A stretch of DNA of 5,762 nt. Origin: Burkholderiales bacterium. Its GTDB lineage: Bacteria; Pseudomonadota; Gammaproteobacteria; Burkholderiales; Burkholderiaceae. A program made the position numbers and the translations under genes. Positions 5,111 through 5,762 of this stretch are shown one piece after another (position 1 is the first letter of the stretch; every line of letters begins with the position of its first letter). The stretch covers positions 1-5,762 of the forward strand of contig CANFNO010000218.1 in NCBI GenBank assembly GCA_947447845.1. The letters are read 5' to 3'. The notes below the pieces were generated by a model that searched no databases, was not told the DNA's origin, and saw only the letters and a list, made by a program, of their open reading frames with translations.

Positions 5111-5762
5111 CTAGGAACCCGCCAGATGCCCCATCGTGAAGGCCTCTTCAAACACCGAGTACGAAGCCCAGTCGCTGTGCGCAAAGCGCAGGCGGCCCCA
5201 GGCGGGAGGAACCTGCCAAGCCCGACCTTGCACATCCGGCACGGGAATGGCCATGGCGTGGCCATAGCGGGTGATGTCGATGTGCGTGGTCTTGCGCGGC
5301 AAATCCGGGTGCGCTACAACCAGTTCGCGCAGGATGTCGTCACGCCATTGAGCCCAAGGTCTTTGCAGTAACTGTTCGCGCCCCTTCACGGGGCCACCCA
5401 CCACATTGCCTAACGCGCGGTAGTGTGTCAGCACAGTGGCACCGGGCACCGGCAGCAGGCTCTGGTGCATGGCGTCGACGTAACCCAGGCCGGGTGCGCT
5501 CTGCGCGTCGCCATAGACCACGTTATCCCAACTGGGTGCCGGGCCGGGCCGATCAAACAAGGGCTTGGCGATATGAAGGTTGGCGACCAGCCACGGCGCA
5601 TGCACGGTACGTGCTGCCGTTTGTGTGAGAAAAGCCGGTGGATTGCGCACGATGCGCGCGGCCACGAAAACCGGCAAGGCGACGATGACCTGCTCAGCCT
5701 GCCAACGCTCCATTTGTTGCGTCAGGGTATTGAAGGCATCCACCTCCACGCCATGCTTGCCC
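5111..5762 (-). CDS. FAD-dependent amine oxidase-like oxidoreductase, C-terminal part
   Basis: The minus-strand frame is open from the right window edge to a TAG at 5113-5111, giving 216 residues of the C-terminal part of a larger protein. The GTG at 5749 is internal, because coding pattern continues upstream of it (GKHGVEVDAF...). EQVIVALPVFVAARIV near the visible N-terminus is the 'VI.A.P...a..i' strand that precedes the substrate domain in flavin amine oxidases. WLVANLHIAKPL, SWDNVVYGD, LGYVDAMHQSL and ATVLTHYRALG follow. FAHSDWASYSVFEEAFTMGHLAG near the end resembles the C-terminal FAD-contact region ('faGd...g....GA..SG..aA'), giving the superfamily call. Substrate is unknown. The protein stops right after GHLAGS, where many relatives continue through another helix (general superfamily knowledge), so the C-terminus may be shortened. 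It is convergent with the GNAT gene. Confidence 0.75.
   Translation of the reverse strand, partial: GKHGVEVDAFNTLTQQMERWQAEQVIVALPVFVAARIVRNPPAFLTQTAARTVHAPWLVANLHIAKPLFDRPGPAPSWDNVVYGDAQSAPGLGYVDAMHQSLLPVPGATVLTHYRALGNVVGGPVKGREQLLQRPWAQWRDDILRELVVAHPDLPRKTTHIDITRYGHAMAIPVPDVQGRAWQVPPAWGRLRFAHSDWASYSVFEEAFTMGHLAGS

Overview
The window looks like chromosomal DNA from a GC-rich proteobacterium, most likely a betaproteobacterium of the Burkholderiales (Comamonadaceae-like). This is inferred from codon use and from the gene types present (orphan TAXI binding protein, SulP transporter, flavin reductase-like protein). No rRNA or other marker fixes the taxonomy.

Positions 1-3211 hold three minus-strand genes in a row. 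In transcription order they are a SulP-type anion transporter with a C-terminal STAS domain (3211-1529), a secreted TAXI-family solute-binding protein (1435-452), and the start of a membrane-anchored coiled-coil protein of unknown function (431 to the left edge). The last two are 20 bp apart and both have clear AAGGAG ribosome binding sites, so they are probably co-transcribed. The 93-bp gap after the transporter contains a perfect 8+8 bp dyad over its stop codon. No TRAP membrane subunit accompanies the TAXI protein.

Positions 3251-3826 encode a flavin reductase-like (FMN-binding split-barrel) protein, divergent from the transporter across only 39 bp.

Positions 3827-5110 differ from their surroundings: lower GC, small genes, and structured intergenic DNA. 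They hold a type II toxin-antitoxin pair (Unstab_antitox-like antitoxin and RelE/ParE toxin, 4-bp overlap) and a small COG2388/YjdJ-like GNAT acetyltransferase. A stem-loop at 4559-4609 between toxin and GNAT has the layout of an integron attC site: a core box over the toxin stop codon, a stem with one bulged base, and a terminal GTTAGAC. The octamer GTTAAAGC in front of the antitoxin is the exact reverse complement of GCTTTAAC at the toxin end, as expected for the two ends of one gene cassette. I therefore read this segment as a small integrase-less cassette cluster (CALIN-like) or a remnant of a chromosomal integron. Its outer borders are degenerate, and no integrase is present in the window.

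Positions 5111-5762 carry the C-terminal part of a minus-strand FAD-dependent amine oxidase-like flavoprotein that runs off the right edge. It converges on the cassette segment and ends abruptly, perhaps clipped by the insertion.
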